From Anaerolineaceae bacterium (GTDB lineage Bacteria > Chloroflexota > Anaerolineae > Anaerolineales > Anaerolineaceae), in contig WOZA01000055.1 of assembly GCA_011620505.1 (NCBI GenBank), forward strand, positions 1-12,804: 12,804 bases of DNA. Direction: 5' to 3'. Shown here piece by piece: positions 1 through 5,928 of the stretch. Position numbers and translations under genes: made by a program. Position 1 is the stretch's first letter. The number at the start of each line of letters is the position of its first letter. Below the pieces are notes generated by a model. It was not told where the DNA came from. It saw only the letters and a list, made by a program, of their open reading frames with translations, and did no database searches.

Positions 1-134
1 TTGTAACGCGTGAGAATGTCCCGTCGAATTAATTGCCCAAGCAGGTAGCGATATTTTCCTAATTCTTTCAATTCGGAAATCGCTGGCACCCGGTAGCTTG
101 CGGAGTCATAGACAGGTTTAGAATTACTGGCCAA
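1..134 (-). CDS. ABC-2 type transporter permease, polysaccharide export type (N-terminal fragment, cut by window edge)
   Basis: Only the first 44 codons are in the window; the gene runs off the left edge. Read on the minus strand from a TTG at 134-132, it gives a short polar N-terminus followed by ELKELGKYRYLLGQLIRRDI and then LTRYK. This matches the cytoplasmic lead-in of Wzm/TagG-type ABC-2 permeases, in which a YRxLLxQLxxRDxxxRYK segment precedes the first membrane helix. Such permeases export O-antigen, teichoic acid or capsule chains together with a Wzt-type ATPase. The TTG start is supported by an AAGGTG ribosome binding site six bases upstream; no ATG lies nearby in frame. A glycosyltransferase at 972 also suggests a surface-polysaccharide neighbourhood. 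The family call rests on a short motif, so the membrane domain itself is not seen. Confidence 0.7.
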   Translation of the reverse strand, partial: MASNSKPVYDSASYRVPAISELKELGKYRYLLGQLIRRDILTRY

Positions 135-168
135 TTGTGTCACCTTTTTGTGTATCAGACAGTTTTTA

Positions 169-177
169 ATCTTACCA
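169..177 (-). promoter_or_regulatory. Possible extended -10 promoter for the ABC permease
   Basis: On the minus strand the sequence reads TGG followed by TAAGAT, an extended -10 (TGn plus 5/6 of TATAAT), which would place the transcript start near 162 and give a leader of about 27 nt. No convincing -35 box is present. This is motif reading only. Confidence 0.35.
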
Positions 178-258
178 TAGGAAAAGGATTGGGCATGCCA
201 GCCTTCAGTGGGCCTGGCTGTGGATTAGAGTTTTTGGATCTAGCATAAAAAGGCAGAA

Positions 259-297
259 TTTACTGCATAACCTCAAGCTTGCAAGTATGGTAGTAAA
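259..297. repeat. Imperfect inverted repeat in the permease-rhodanese intergenic gap
   Basis: Arms TTTACTGCATA (259-269) and TATGGTAGTAAA (286-297) pair with one bulge, and the spacer contains the palindrome CTTGCAAG. It lies in a 228-bp non-coding gap (135-362) between the 3' end of the rhodanese gene and the 5' end of the permease gene, both on the minus strand. It could be an operator or a weak mRNA hairpin; no U-tract follows. I see no gene in the gap. Confidence 0.3.
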
Positions 298-362
298 AAG
301 GAAGTAAGTATAGGCGGTTTGGTAGACGGCTTTTTTCGGTTCCTATTATGCAAATATCGCGA

Positions 363-857
363 TTACGGTCCGATTACCACCGGGTGCCCCTGGGCTTGCC
401 AGGTGTTCATGCCACCAGCCATGCTGGTTACATTGGTGAATCCAGAATTAATGAGCAAGTCTCGTCCCACAGCGCTGCGATTGCCAGACCGACAGACTAC
501 AACGATGTTCTTATCCTTTGGTATCTCAGACAGCCTGGAAGTCAGCTCCCCGAGTGGAATAAGCGTGGCATAGGGAATATGGGCTTCTTCCCACTCGCTT
601 GGCTCACGCACGTCCAGGAAGAACCAATCTTGCTGTTCAAGTTTAGCCGCTTCGGTTACGCTGATCTCTGCTGGTAAATTGCTCATGGCTGGCTCTTGTT
701 GCCTCATATTTCTCGTTAGCAGATAACCCCCGAGAATCACACCTATTACAATCAGTGCCCAACCCCACACTGGTAGCTTCTGCCTTGGTTTTTCTTGACC
801 ACTATTCTTTGGTTTGGTTGCCGTGCGATCTTGCCTGGAATTACTGGATTTCGCCAT
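363..857 (-). CDS. Membrane-anchored single-domain rhodanese-like sulfurtransferase
   Basis: The protein has 164 residues from the preferred ATG at 857. An ATG six bases upstream (863) is possible, but the AGGA ribosome binding site sits 9 nt from the second ATG and only 3 nt from the first. Numbering from the upstream ATG: a basic, polar N-terminus (1-31), one membrane helix (about 32-50), then a rhodanese domain (about 65-163). Visible rhodanese features are FFLDVREPSEWEEAHI (DVRE at 84-87), the active-site loop CRSGNRS with Cys124 as the presumed persulfide-carrying residue, and the C-terminal AGGMNTW motif. The topology (positive N-terminus, helix, then domain) suggests either an outward-facing domain or a simple tether; the positive-inside rule favours an extracytoplasmic domain. 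Single-domain rhodaneses carry sulfane sulfur, but the substrate is unknown. It is monocistronic and divergent from the glycosyltransferase. Confidence 0.88.
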   Translation of the reverse strand: MAKSSNSRQDRTATKPKNSGQEKPRQKLPVWGWALIVIGVILGGYLLTRNMRQQEPAMSNLPAEISVTEAAKLEQQDWFFLDVREPSEWEEAHIPYATLIPLGELTSRLSEIPKDKNIVVVCRSGNRSAVGRDLLINSGFTNVTSMAGGMNTWQAQGHPVVIGP

Positions 858-888
858 GTTCATACATCCTGTCGGTTTTATGAGCTGA

Positions 889-918
889 ATTATACAAGCC
901 CTGGGCGCCTGGTTTCAA
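889..918 (-). promoter_or_regulatory. Sigma-70-type promoter of the rhodanese gene
   Basis: The minus strand reads TTGAAA (913-918), an 18-bp spacer, then a perfect TATAAT (889-894). This puts the start point near 882 and gives a leader of about 25 nt containing the AGGA ribosome binding site. It is the best -35/-10 pair in the window and lies in the 96-bp divergent gap with the glycosyltransferase gene. Confidence 0.6.
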
Positions 919-922
919 ACCC

Positions 923-949
923 TTGCACATTCCCTACTTAAACTATAAT
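923..949 (+). promoter_or_regulatory. Probable promoter of the glycosyltransferase-corA pair
   Basis: A perfect TATAAT sits at 944-949, with a candidate -35 TTGCAC at 923-928 and a short 15-bp spacer. The predicted start point (about 956) is only about 16 nt before the ATG at 972. The promoter runs divergently to the rhodanese promoter within the same gap. Confidence 0.5.
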
Positions 950-971
950 AAACAGAACAGTGAAAGTGAAC

Positions 972-1982
972 ATGAACCAACCCTTCTTCTCAATCCTGAT
1001 CCTGCTCTGGCAGAGTGAACAATATCTCCAGACCTGTTTGCATTCACTCCAAGCGCAAACTTTTAAGGATTTTGAAGTGATCCTGCTTGACAACGGTGCC
1101 AGCCAGCCGCCTGACCCTGCAATTTTGGCAGTTTTCCACGATCTTGACCTAAAGCATCTCCATTCCGATGCCAATCTTGGTTTTGCTGGCGGAAATAACC
1201 TGGCTGCAAAGTCGGCTTCAGGTGAGTACCTGGTGCTGTTGAACAGCGATGCGTTCCCCGAACCGGATTGGCTCGCAACGTTTCACCAGGCTGCGCTGGC
1301 TCACCCCGGGCATTGTTTTGCCTCACGCCTCTTGCAAGCCGGCAATCCGGCGATCCTTGACGGGGAATGGAATGTTTACCATGCCAGCGGCCTGGCATGG
1401 CGCAAAAACCACAACCAGCCGGCGACAAAAAGCGCAACCGGACCCCGCTACGTGATGAGCGCCTGCGCGGCAGCTTCTGCCTATCCCCGGACTGCTTTTG
1501 AACAGGTGGGGGGATTTGATGAGGAATTCTTCGCCTACATGGAGGACCTCGACCTTGATATGCGCTTGCAGCTGGCTGGATTTCCTTTTCTCTATTTGCC
1601 AGAAGCGGTAGTCCAGCACGTGGGTTCTGGCAGCACTGGCTACCGCAGTGACTTTGCGACCTATTACGGGCAGCGTAATCTGATTTGGGCCTTCATAAAA
1701 AACATGCCGGGGTTCCTGTTCTACCTGCTACTCCCTGCCCACATTTTCTACAATCTGATCTATGTAATTGCGGGAGTTTTTATGCCATCCGGGAAAGATC
1801 TCTTCAGAGGAAAGACGGACGCTCTTAAGGGACTTTCAGCCATGTGTAAAAAACGCAATGCCATCCAATCGCAACGAAAGATAACGCCGCTCCAGTTTGC
1901 CAGATTGCTGGATTGGAATCCATTCTCACCTGTAGTCAAAATTCTCGCGCACAACGCTTCAACAAAGGACCACAATGACTGA
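972..1982 (+). CDS. Family 2 glycosyltransferase (WbbL/rhamnosyltransferase-like)
   Basis: The protein has 336 residues from ATG 972. An in-frame GTG at 960 would add four residues but lies almost on the predicted transcript start. The N-terminus shows the GT2 (GT-A) nucleotide-binding pattern: FSILILLWQSEQYLQTCLHS, then FEVILLDNGAS (about 34-44) and SDANLGFAGGNN (65-76). The metal-binding DXD-type element is LLNSD (NSD at 91-93). The acceptor/catalytic region is VGGFDEEFFAYMEDLDLDMR, with Glu191-Asp192 as the likely base pair. A hydrophobic stretch near 247-270 suggests membrane association. This architecture is typical of enzymes adding rhamnose or similar sugars to lipid-linked O-antigen or cell-wall chains; donor and acceptor cannot be read from sequence. 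Its last codons overlap corA by 8 bp, so the two are probably co-transcribed. No clear Shine-Dalgarno sequence precedes the start. Confidence 0.9.
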   Translation: MNQPFFSILILLWQSEQYLQTCLHSLQAQTFKDFEVILLDNGASQPPDPAILAVFHDLDLKHLHSDANLGFAGGNNLAAKSASGEYLVLLNSDAFPEPDWLATFHQAALAHPGHCFASRLLQAGNPAILDGEWNVYHASGLAWRKNHNQPATKSATGPRYVMSACAAASAYPRTAFEQVGGFDEEFFAYMEDLDLDMRLQLAGFPFLYLPEAVVQHVGSGSTGYRSDFATYYGQRNLIWAFIKNMPGFLFYLLLPAHIFYNLIYVIAGVFMPSGKDLFRGKTDALKGLSAMCKKRNAIQSQRKITPLQFARLLDWNPFSPVVKILAHNASTKDHND

Positions 1983-3039
1983 ACTAATCCAACACCCCAT
2001 TGCCACCACTGAACCCTATTCGCGCTTTTTCTTTATCAACCCAGTCGGAGAGCTCTCGCTGGTCTCTTCCATTCATGATGCAATGAAGGCTGCCCAGGAC
2101 GGTGGATATGCTTGGCTTGATTATTGCGACCCGAAAAATGAGGACCTCCAGCCCCTCATTACCGAACTTAACATTCACCCTCTGAGCATCGAAGATAGCC
2201 TTAATGAAGAGCAGTTACCCAAGCTTGATTTATTCCCACACTATTCCTTCATGGTCTTTAACATATTCGAGATCTCTTCTGAGGAATTGCTGGCACACGA
2301 ACTTGACCTGGTTATTGGAAAGAATTTCATCATTAGCATCACTCATCGGGATAGTCAAAACCAACCATTATTGCAGGGCGTGGAGCGCCTGGTTGAACGG
2401 GAGAGTCAGAGAGTCCGAAACGGTCCATCCTTCTTGCTTCACCTCTTAATTGACACAGTAGTAGACCGTAAGTTTTTAGCTATTGACCAGATCGAAACCA
2501 AACTGGACAAAGACGAAGATGAGATTCTGAAAGGCTCACCAGACTACGATCTCTCGCGGCTGCTGGACTCCCGACGCGATTTGATGATCATCCGTAAATC
2601 TGTATTCTATGAACGCGAGGTGCTCAGTAAGTTAATCCGGCAAGACAGTCCCTTCATCGCTGAGAAGTCGCTGGTTTTCTTTCGGGATGTGTATGACCAT
2701 CTCTCACGCTATTATGAAATCTCAGAAACTGCAAGGGATCAGGTGACAAGTCTGATGGAAATCCACCTCTCATTGATCAGCAATCGCATGGCTGAGACCT
2801 CAAACCGCACGAACGCCAGCATGCGGCGCCTAACGCTGATCAGCAGCATATTTATGCCGCTCACGCTCATTTCAGGCATCGGGGGCATGTCGGAGTACAC
2901 CATGATGGTGGGGCAGGAAAATTGGAAGATCGGCTATCTGCTTTTACTGGTGTTTATGGTTATTGTAGCCATGGTTAATTATTCTCTCTTGCAGCGCATG
3001 GAACGCAATCTGACAAAAGATGAGCCTACCAGCGGGTAG
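1975..3039 (+). CDS. corA: CorA-family divalent metal ion transporter with variant GMS signature
   Basis: The 354-residue length is normal for CorA. A large soluble N-terminal domain (1 to about 230) leads into a long helical region and two C-terminal membrane helices (about 285-303 and 317-336). The pattern MPLTLISGIGGMSEY stands where classical CorA has the pore signature YGMN: the GMN triplet is replaced by Gly304-Met305-Ser306. CorA proteins form pentamers in the inner membrane; GMN forms the selectivity ring for hydrated Mg2+. Substitutions occur in family branches such as ZntB (GVN), so the transported ion (Mg2+, Co2+, Zn2+ or other) is uncertain. The ATG (1975) overlaps the glycosyltransferase end (ATGACTGA), with AAAGGA five bases upstream as ribosome binding site. 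A functional link to the glycosyltransferase is not obvious. Confidence 0.9.
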   Translation: MTELIQHPIATTEPYSRFFFINPVGELSLVSSIHDAMKAAQDGGYAWLDYCDPKNEDLQPLITELNIHPLSIEDSLNEEQLPKLDLFPHYSFMVFNIFEISSEELLAHELDLVIGKNFIISITHRDSQNQPLLQGVERLVERESQRVRNGPSFLLHLLIDTVVDRKFLAIDQIETKLDKDEDEILKGSPDYDLSRLLDSRRDLMIIRKSVFYEREVLSKLIRQDSPFIAEKSLVFFRDVYDHLSRYYEISETARDQVTSLMEIHLSLISNRMAETSNRTNASMRRLTLISSIFMPLTLISGIGGMSEYTMMVGQENWKIGYLLLLVFMVIVAMVNYSLLQRMERNLTKDEPTSG

Positions 3040-3046
3040 GCTTTTT
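3023..3046 (+). terminator. Rho-independent terminator overlapping the corA stop codon
   Basis: Perfect 8-bp stem AGCCTACC / GGTAGGCT with a four-base loop, followed by five T. The corA stop codon TAG (3037-3039) lies within the right arm, so the final codons of the gene also form the terminator. Confidence 0.85.
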
Positions 3047-3114
3047 GGGATACATTTGCATCAAAAAATTTAATGTGCCAACCTATCCTGAGATTGAGAT
3101 ACACAAGAAACGGT

Positions 3115-3136
3115 CGGAGGGTAAGTTAATCCTCCG
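3115..3136 (-). terminator. Possible terminator of the CHAD gene
   Basis: Six-bp stem CGGAGG / CCTCCG with a ten-base loop that contains the CHAD stop codon (3126-3128). On the minus strand it is followed by ACCGTTTCTTG, a poor U-tract. It sits in the 86-bp gap between the convergent corA and CHAD genes. Confidence 0.4.
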
Positions 3137-4169
3137 GGGAGATATCCTCGAAATCCTCTGACTGCACCACGTGGGGATTTTCAAGCTGCTGCAGGGAACG
3201 CAGTGCAACTTCGAGATCGAGTGGGGCGTTAATGAGCTTGAGGAGTTCATCCCAAAGATGTTCTTCCTCGGCTTGCGCCCATATCCCGAGAAACCGCTGA
3301 TAATCTGCCTTGCGCTTTTCTGTGCGGTTAGCCCTGAAAGCATCCAAACCAGGCAGCAGCCGTTTGAGAGGGCGGTTATTTCCAAAATACATAAATATCC
3401 GTTCGCCTTCTTCCTGGATGAAGCGTGGGATCATTTCGATCCAAACATCCGCGTCATGGATTTCTCCCAGCATGTCCTGGAATTTCCTTGTCTGATTAAT
3501 AAAAGGCTTCAGACTTGCGCCGTACAGATCAGTAAAGGCTTCCATTGTGTAGCGTAATCGCTTGGCGCTGATACGCATATTGTGCAATTCAGTCACATTA
3601 CTCTCATCCTGGATATGTGCCGCATGATCAAGCAGTTCATTAAGGCGGGCATTGATGCCACTAAATGCAAGTTCATAGAGCGCGGGTGAAAAAAGATAGA
3701 CGCCTTCCGACAACTCCTGAAAGGGTGCTGCCCATTTGGTGAGATTCGCTAAAGTATCATCTGCCTGGAGCACCTTTATGGCAGTTATGACGTCTTTTTG
3801 AGCTCCCACACGCTGCTGCTTGAGGCGAAATTGCAGCCGGCGCAAACCTGGGATGAGTTTGGGATCGGAAAAATCGGGAATGACGCTCTCGAGTACCGCT
3901 AACTGTACATCCAAATCGCGTGCTGCCCCAAGAGAACGGGTCACATCCCGTATATCGCGGGAAAAGGTCTTGAAGTCTTTGCTTAATAAGCAACCCTTAA
4001 AGATTACCAGTGCACTGCGAAGCCGGCGCGAAGCAACGCGCATACGATGGATGTATTCAATGTCCCTGGATTCCAGCACGCCTTCGATCTCGGCCTGCAT
4101 CGCCAGAACGTGAGTATGGATGATCTTTGCCCCATAGACACAGACAGCTTCAGATCGGATTTTGGTCAT
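3126..4169 (-). CDS. CHAD domain protein (polyphosphate-binding helical domain)
   Basis: The protein has 347 residues from ATG 4169, chosen because AGGAG lies just upstream; an upstream in-frame start at 4199 would begin inside a hairpin. The mostly helical protein contains two CHAD half-repeats with the defining basic clusters. The first is IHRMRVASRRLR (His41, Arg44, Arg48-Arg49) and the second is LHNMRISAKRLRY (His196, Arg199, Lys203-Arg204, Arg206), followed by EIHDADVW (His238). CHAD domains bind inorganic polyphosphate through these conserved histidines and basic residues and associate with polyphosphate granules; many occur beside CYTH or polyphosphate genes. No CYTH domain is fused here. 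It is last in the minus-strand run after two P-loop kinases and near phoU-phoR-phoB, consistent with a phosphate-storage role. The acidic C-terminal tail (about 337-347) is unremarkable. Confidence 0.88.
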   Translation of the reverse strand: MTKIRSEAVCVYGAKIIHTHVLAMQAEIEGVLESRDIEYIHRMRVASRRLRSALVIFKGCLLSKDFKTFSRDIRDVTRSLGAARDLDVQLAVLESVIPDFSDPKLIPGLRRLQFRLKQQRVGAQKDVITAIKVLQADDTLANLTKWAAPFQELSEGVYLFSPALYELAFSGINARLNELLDHAAHIQDESNVTELHNMRISAKRLRYTMEAFTDLYGASLKPFINQTRKFQDMLGEIHDADVWIEMIPRFIQEEGERIFMYFGNNRPLKRLLPGLDAFRANRTEKRKADYQRFLGIWAQAEEEHLWDELLKLINAPLDLEVALRSLQQLENPHVVQSEDFEDISPED

Positions 4170-4179
4170 TGACTCTCCT

Positions 4180-4211
4180 AAAAGACTTACCCCAGGCATG
4201 CTGGGGTAAGT
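4180..4211 (-). terminator. Terminator or attenuator-like hairpin between the second kinase and CHAD
   Basis: Perfect 10-bp inverted repeat ACTTACCCCA / TGGGGTAAGT around the seven-base loop GGCATGC, followed on the minus strand by CTTTT. It starts 7 bp after the stop of the upstream kinase, and the AGGAG of the CHAD gene follows directly. It would reduce CHAD transcription relative to the kinases, or act as a processing/stability hairpin. I see no separate CHAD promoter after it. Confidence 0.75.
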
Positions 4212-4217
4212 TACTCT

Positions 4218-4931
4218 CTACTTCGGTTTGTTGCCTTTGGTCAGCCGGTTGTGCAGCAGTTCAAGAATGGGTTTTTTGAGTTCCTCAAAGATTTTGTCTT
4301 CTGTTGGGTCAGCATCAATGGTCATGAAGTTGTATTCTTTTGCCATGATATCGAACTGTTCAAGGATCAAACCCTGATATTGAACAAAGCTGTCATATAA
4401 GTTATCCGCCAGGTGCAGGTCCATGCCAGATTCCCAATAGTTCAGACCTCTCCCATGGATCAGGCGTGTCACCAATGAAGGGATGCTGGCTTTCATGTAT
4501 AGGATCAAATCAGGTTTGAGTGCGATTCCATACAACTGTTTAGACCAGGTACTGCTGATGCCGCGAATACTATCCCGTGCAACGACTGAATAGAAGTAAC
4601 GGTCTGAAAGCACCACAAAACCTGCCTGCAAGGCAGGGATGATCTGGTTCTCAAGGCGGTCGGCAAAGTCTGCCGCATAGAAGAGGCTCATCGTAATCGG
4701 ACCAAGCGTGTGTCCGCTCTTGGCAGCCTCAAGCCCGGCAGCGGTCAGTTCTGAGCGTGTCAGCCCGGTATCGGAGACCGCATAGCCTTCTTCCTCGAGC
4801 CAACTGCGCAGCTTTTTGACCTGGGTCGATCGTCCAACGCCATCGGTTCCTTCCAGCACAATCAATTTGCCGGGGAGATTGCCAAAATCGCGGTAGGGGA
4901 AGCCCGCTCCATAAAAGGTTGCTTTATTCAT
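4218..4931 (-). CDS. Thymidylate-kinase-like P-loop protein with Lys-to-Arg change in the P-loop (second of pair)
   Basis: The protein has 237 residues and belongs to the thymidylate kinase fold. LIVLEGTDGVGRSTQ (about 23-37) is the Walker A loop, but the canonical lysine is Arg34. DFADR (88-92) and VVLSDRYFYSVVARD (DRY at 110-112) match the Tmk DR(Y/F/H) region. The LID region reads YWESGMDLHLADN (from about 168), shared with its neighbour but unlike the usual Tmk LID. The usual TREPGGT motif is missing; DTGLTRSEL stands there. The start ATG overlaps the upstream kinase stop (ATGA), with GGAGG seven bases before, so the pair is translationally coupled. Known fold: transfer of phosphate from ATP to dTMP. 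Arg at the P-loop would be expected to weaken ordinary ATP-dependent kinase action, so this may be a regulatory or heterodimer partner, or use a different substrate. It is unlikely to be the housekeeping Tmk. Confidence 0.8.
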   Translation of the reverse strand: MNKATFYGAGFPYRDFGNLPGKLIVLEGTDGVGRSTQVKKLRSWLEEEGYAVSDTGLTRSELTAAGLEAAKSGHTLGPITMSLFYAADFADRLENQIIPALQAGFVVLSDRYFYSVVARDSIRGISSTWSKQLYGIALKPDLILYMKASIPSLVTRLIHGRGLNYWESGMDLHLADNLYDSFVQYQGLILEQFDIMAKEYNFMTIDADPTEDKIFEELKKPILELLHNRLTKGNKPK

Positions 4932-5710
4932 TTTGAGCCTCCTTTTTTGGGTTTGTCCGCCTGGATGTTAGTGACAGAAATGGGCATCTTGTTGGGATTT
5001 GGCAGCCCCTCAAAACCTACCAGGATCTTTTTGATAATTGAGCGCACTTTTCTCTGCTGGTCCTTGACGGGCTTGGTGCCATCAATTATGGTCAGCCCAA
5101 ACTCATCCACCATTTTGTCGTATTCATTCAGGATCTTGCCTTGGAAGAGCTTAAAGCTCTCATTGATATTATCCGAGAGCCCCAGGTCCATGCCTGCCTC
5201 ATAGTACTTCAGGCTGGATCTTGCGCCGGTGATGCGCCCCACGGCAACATCCAGCGGTACGGAGAAGTAGAGCGCCGCGTCAGGCATAATAGCAAATGAA
5301 TACATGTTGCGCACCCATTCCGGGTCAACACCGCGGGCAACATCACGCGCAAAAGCTGTAAATGCGTAGCGGTCTGCCAGCACAATGACGCCCGCTTTAA
5401 GCAGGGGATAGATGCTATTCTCCCACCGATCCGCAAAATCGGTACAGTGCAGAATACTGAAAGTGGTGGGGGTGAAAGATTTAGACTTTTTTGCAGTACG
5501 TGTGGTGCTTTTTACCAATGCAGAGCTATTCCATTCACTGAAGTAGGCTGAATATCCAGCTCTCAGAAGCCACTTATAAAGCAGGTCGATTTGCGTGGAT
5601 TTGCCGGAACCGTCAATTCCCTCCACAACAATCAACTTCCCTTTGGTATCGTTTTTTCTTAACACTAGCTGTGCCTCCTCTCTTAATTTTGGCACTAACG
5701 AATTTGTCAT
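4928..5710 (-). CDS. Thymidylate-kinase-like P-loop kinase (first of pair, intact Walker A)
   Basis: The protein has 260 residues from ATG 5710; an in-frame GTG at 5719 is possible, and neither start has a clear ribosome binding site. An N-terminal extension of about 23 residues leads to the P-loop: KLIVVEGIDGSGKSTQ (Walker A 31-39, Lys37). DFADR follows (91-95), then VIVLADRYAFTAFARD (DRY 113-115) and a LID-like segment KYYEAGMDLGLSDN. In place of the dTMP-binding TREPGGT of true Tmk there is SEWNSSALVKSTTR, so dTMP as substrate is doubtful. The C-terminus is basic (KPKKGGSK). It shares motifs and order with the following kinase, indicating an old tandem duplication. Its own promoter lies just upstream. 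The context (CHAD downstream, PhoU-PhoR-PhoB upstream) suggests a nucleotide or polyphosphate-linked role, which is inference. I leave the symbol blank for that reason. Confidence 0.82.
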   Translation of the reverse strand: MTNSLVPKLREEAQLVLRKNDTKGKLIVVEGIDGSGKSTQIDLLYKWLLRAGYSAYFSEWNSSALVKSTTRTAKKSKSFTPTTFSILHCTDFADRWENSIYPLLKAGVIVLADRYAFTAFARDVARGVDPEWVRNMYSFAIMPDAALYFSVPLDVAVGRITGARSSLKYYEAGMDLGLSDNINESFKLFQGKILNEYDKMVDEFGLTIIDGTKPVKDQQRKVRSIIKKILVGFEGLPNPNKMPISVTNIQADKPKKGGSK

Positions 5711-5731
5711 GTCAACCACGAGATATAAAGA

Positions 5732-5737
5732 TTATAG
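5732..5737 (-). promoter_or_regulatory. -10 box of the kinase-kinase-CHAD operon
   Basis: Perfect TATAAT on the minus strand, with no good -35 box. It sits 21 nt before the ATG at 5710, giving a leader of about 15 nt without a Shine-Dalgarno sequence. It follows terminator copy A, so the kinases form a separate transcription unit. Confidence 0.45.
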
Positions 5738-5771
5738 TTTACTCTACTGGTTTTTGCGATATTGCGTATAT

Positions 5772-5800
5772 AAAAAAACGCGCTTACTGGCGCGTTTTTT
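5772..5800 (-). terminator. phoU-type terminator, copy A (intact U-tract)
   Basis: GC-rich core CGCGC / GCGCG around the loop TTACTG, extended by A/T pairs. On the minus strand it ends in seven T. This is the native right-to-left exit signal before the kinase operon; it now follows the inserted genes and the phoU fragment. The stem is symmetric, so it could act in both directions. Confidence 0.85.
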
Positions 5801-5928
5801 GCTAGATGGGAAGGGGTTTAGACCTCCCGGTCTTCATCATCAGAGGAATCCAGCTCAAGCAGCTCACCAGACACGATGAAAATGATGCGTTCGCAGATAT
5901 TCGTCACCCTGTCAGCTGTGCGCTCAAG
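5775..5928. repeat. Perfect 154-bp direct repeat, copy A
   Basis: Base-for-base identical to 7315-7468 (offset 1540). It contains the last 36 codons and stop of phoU, an 18-bp spacer and the terminator hairpin. Similarity stops abruptly at both ends: 5774/7314 and 5929/7469 differ. The left flank of this copy is the native kinase promoter region; its right flank is the inserted DNA. Confidence 0.97.
5818..5928 (-). pseudogene. phoU 3' fragment left by the duplication
   Basis: Encodes only the final 36 residues of PhoU (LERTADRVTNICERIIFIVS and onward to DREV) and the stop, identical to the end of the full gene at 7358. There is no start codon of its own. Reading this frame upstream runs into the inserted DNA and gives an 81-residue chimera with no sign of selection. 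The stop codon of the inserted 239-residue gene (5924-5926) falls inside this fragment, in another frame. Confidence 0.9.

Noticed and set aside
4170..4199. Upstream start of the CHAD gene at 4199
   Set aside because: It would begin inside the 10-bp hairpin without a ribosome binding site, whereas ATG 4169 has AGGAG just upstream.
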